Shown piece after piece: positions 63,766-64,000 of a DNA stretch of 64,000 bases. The DNA is taken from the NCBI GenBank assembly GCA_963514095.1, contig OY741266.1, forward strand, positions 1,195,501 through 1,259,500. Reading direction: 5' to 3'. The first letter of the stretch is position 1. Each line of letters starts with the position of its first letter. This stretch comes from Eutrigla gurnardus. Lineage: Eukaryota; Chordata; Actinopteri; Perciformes; Triglidae. Position numbers and translations under genes: made by a program. A model generated the notes under the pieces. It was not told the origin of the DNA. It searched no databases and saw only the letters and a program-made list of their open reading frames with translations.

Positions 63766-64000
63766 TTGATTGTCTGATTTTATATAACTAATTAAAAATC
63801 AGAGATACATTCTCAGACATTAAACTGCCATCCTGTCTGAGTTCATAACATGCTTGGCTAATTTAACCAAGCTGTATTCACATCGGCTGGTTTACTATAG
63901 CAGTACGAACACAAAATGAACAATTTTGCTGTAATTTGACAGCAATAAACTGATAAAATGGATACTGGAAATAACTACATAATAATGGTGATTTGTAAAT

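Overview
The window is a piece of a ray-finned (teleost) fish genome. It has spliced vertebrate genes with small exons in large introns, CpG-rich first exons, many microsatellites, and a dense mix of hAT, PIF/Harbinger-like, foldback, BEL/Pao, LTR, LINE and tRNA-SINE sequence typical of fish. I cannot name the species.

Two host genes lie on the + strand. The first is complete: an asb5-like ankyrin-repeat/SOCS-box gene of seven exons (14700-30805) whose joined exons give one 306-codon frame plus stop. The second is the 5' part of galnt7, an N-acetylgalactosaminyltransferase of mucin-type O-glycosylation, with exons at 37573-37695, 41189-41300 and 57252-57570. The rest of galnt7 lies beyond the right edge. 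From memory, human ASB5 and GALNT7 are both on 4q34, which supports the asb5 call.

Layout: 1-2005, an OTU-protease ORF of a probable mobile element and a cluster of 16-bp repeats. 2837-4510, about nine degenerate tRNA-like modules in both orientations. 4640-14281, a stack of nested elements: a long-inverted-repeat element (A, 4888-11099) holding a nearly intact hAT transposon (6101-10172, 8-bp target duplication), then a second long-inverted-repeat element (B, 11151-14281). 14640-30913, the asb5-like gene, whose introns hold hAT relics, an LTR-retroelement 5' end with a tRNA-Pro-like primer site, a TTAA-flanked foldback element with a hAT inside, and a stack of terminal-inverted-repeat elements. 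30914-37180, tandem 0.41-kb units, a TAA-flanked MITE and a degenerate LINE. 37573-57570, galnt7 exons 1-3; intron 2 (about 16 kb) contains a hAT inside a hAT, a broken BEL/Pao element and an endogenous-retrovirus-like pol remnant. 57571-64000, galnt7 intron 3 with a minus-strand LINE interrupted by an LTR that is itself interrupted by a SINE.

Nearly all non-host coding sequence is transposon-derived and broken. The exception is the hAT transposase at 6425-9367, which has one visible nonsense codon. I found no rRNA, CRISPR, operon or bacterial-type feature. Calls rest on reading translations, splice signals, terminal repeats and target-site duplications by eye; family names come from remembered motifs, not from a search.
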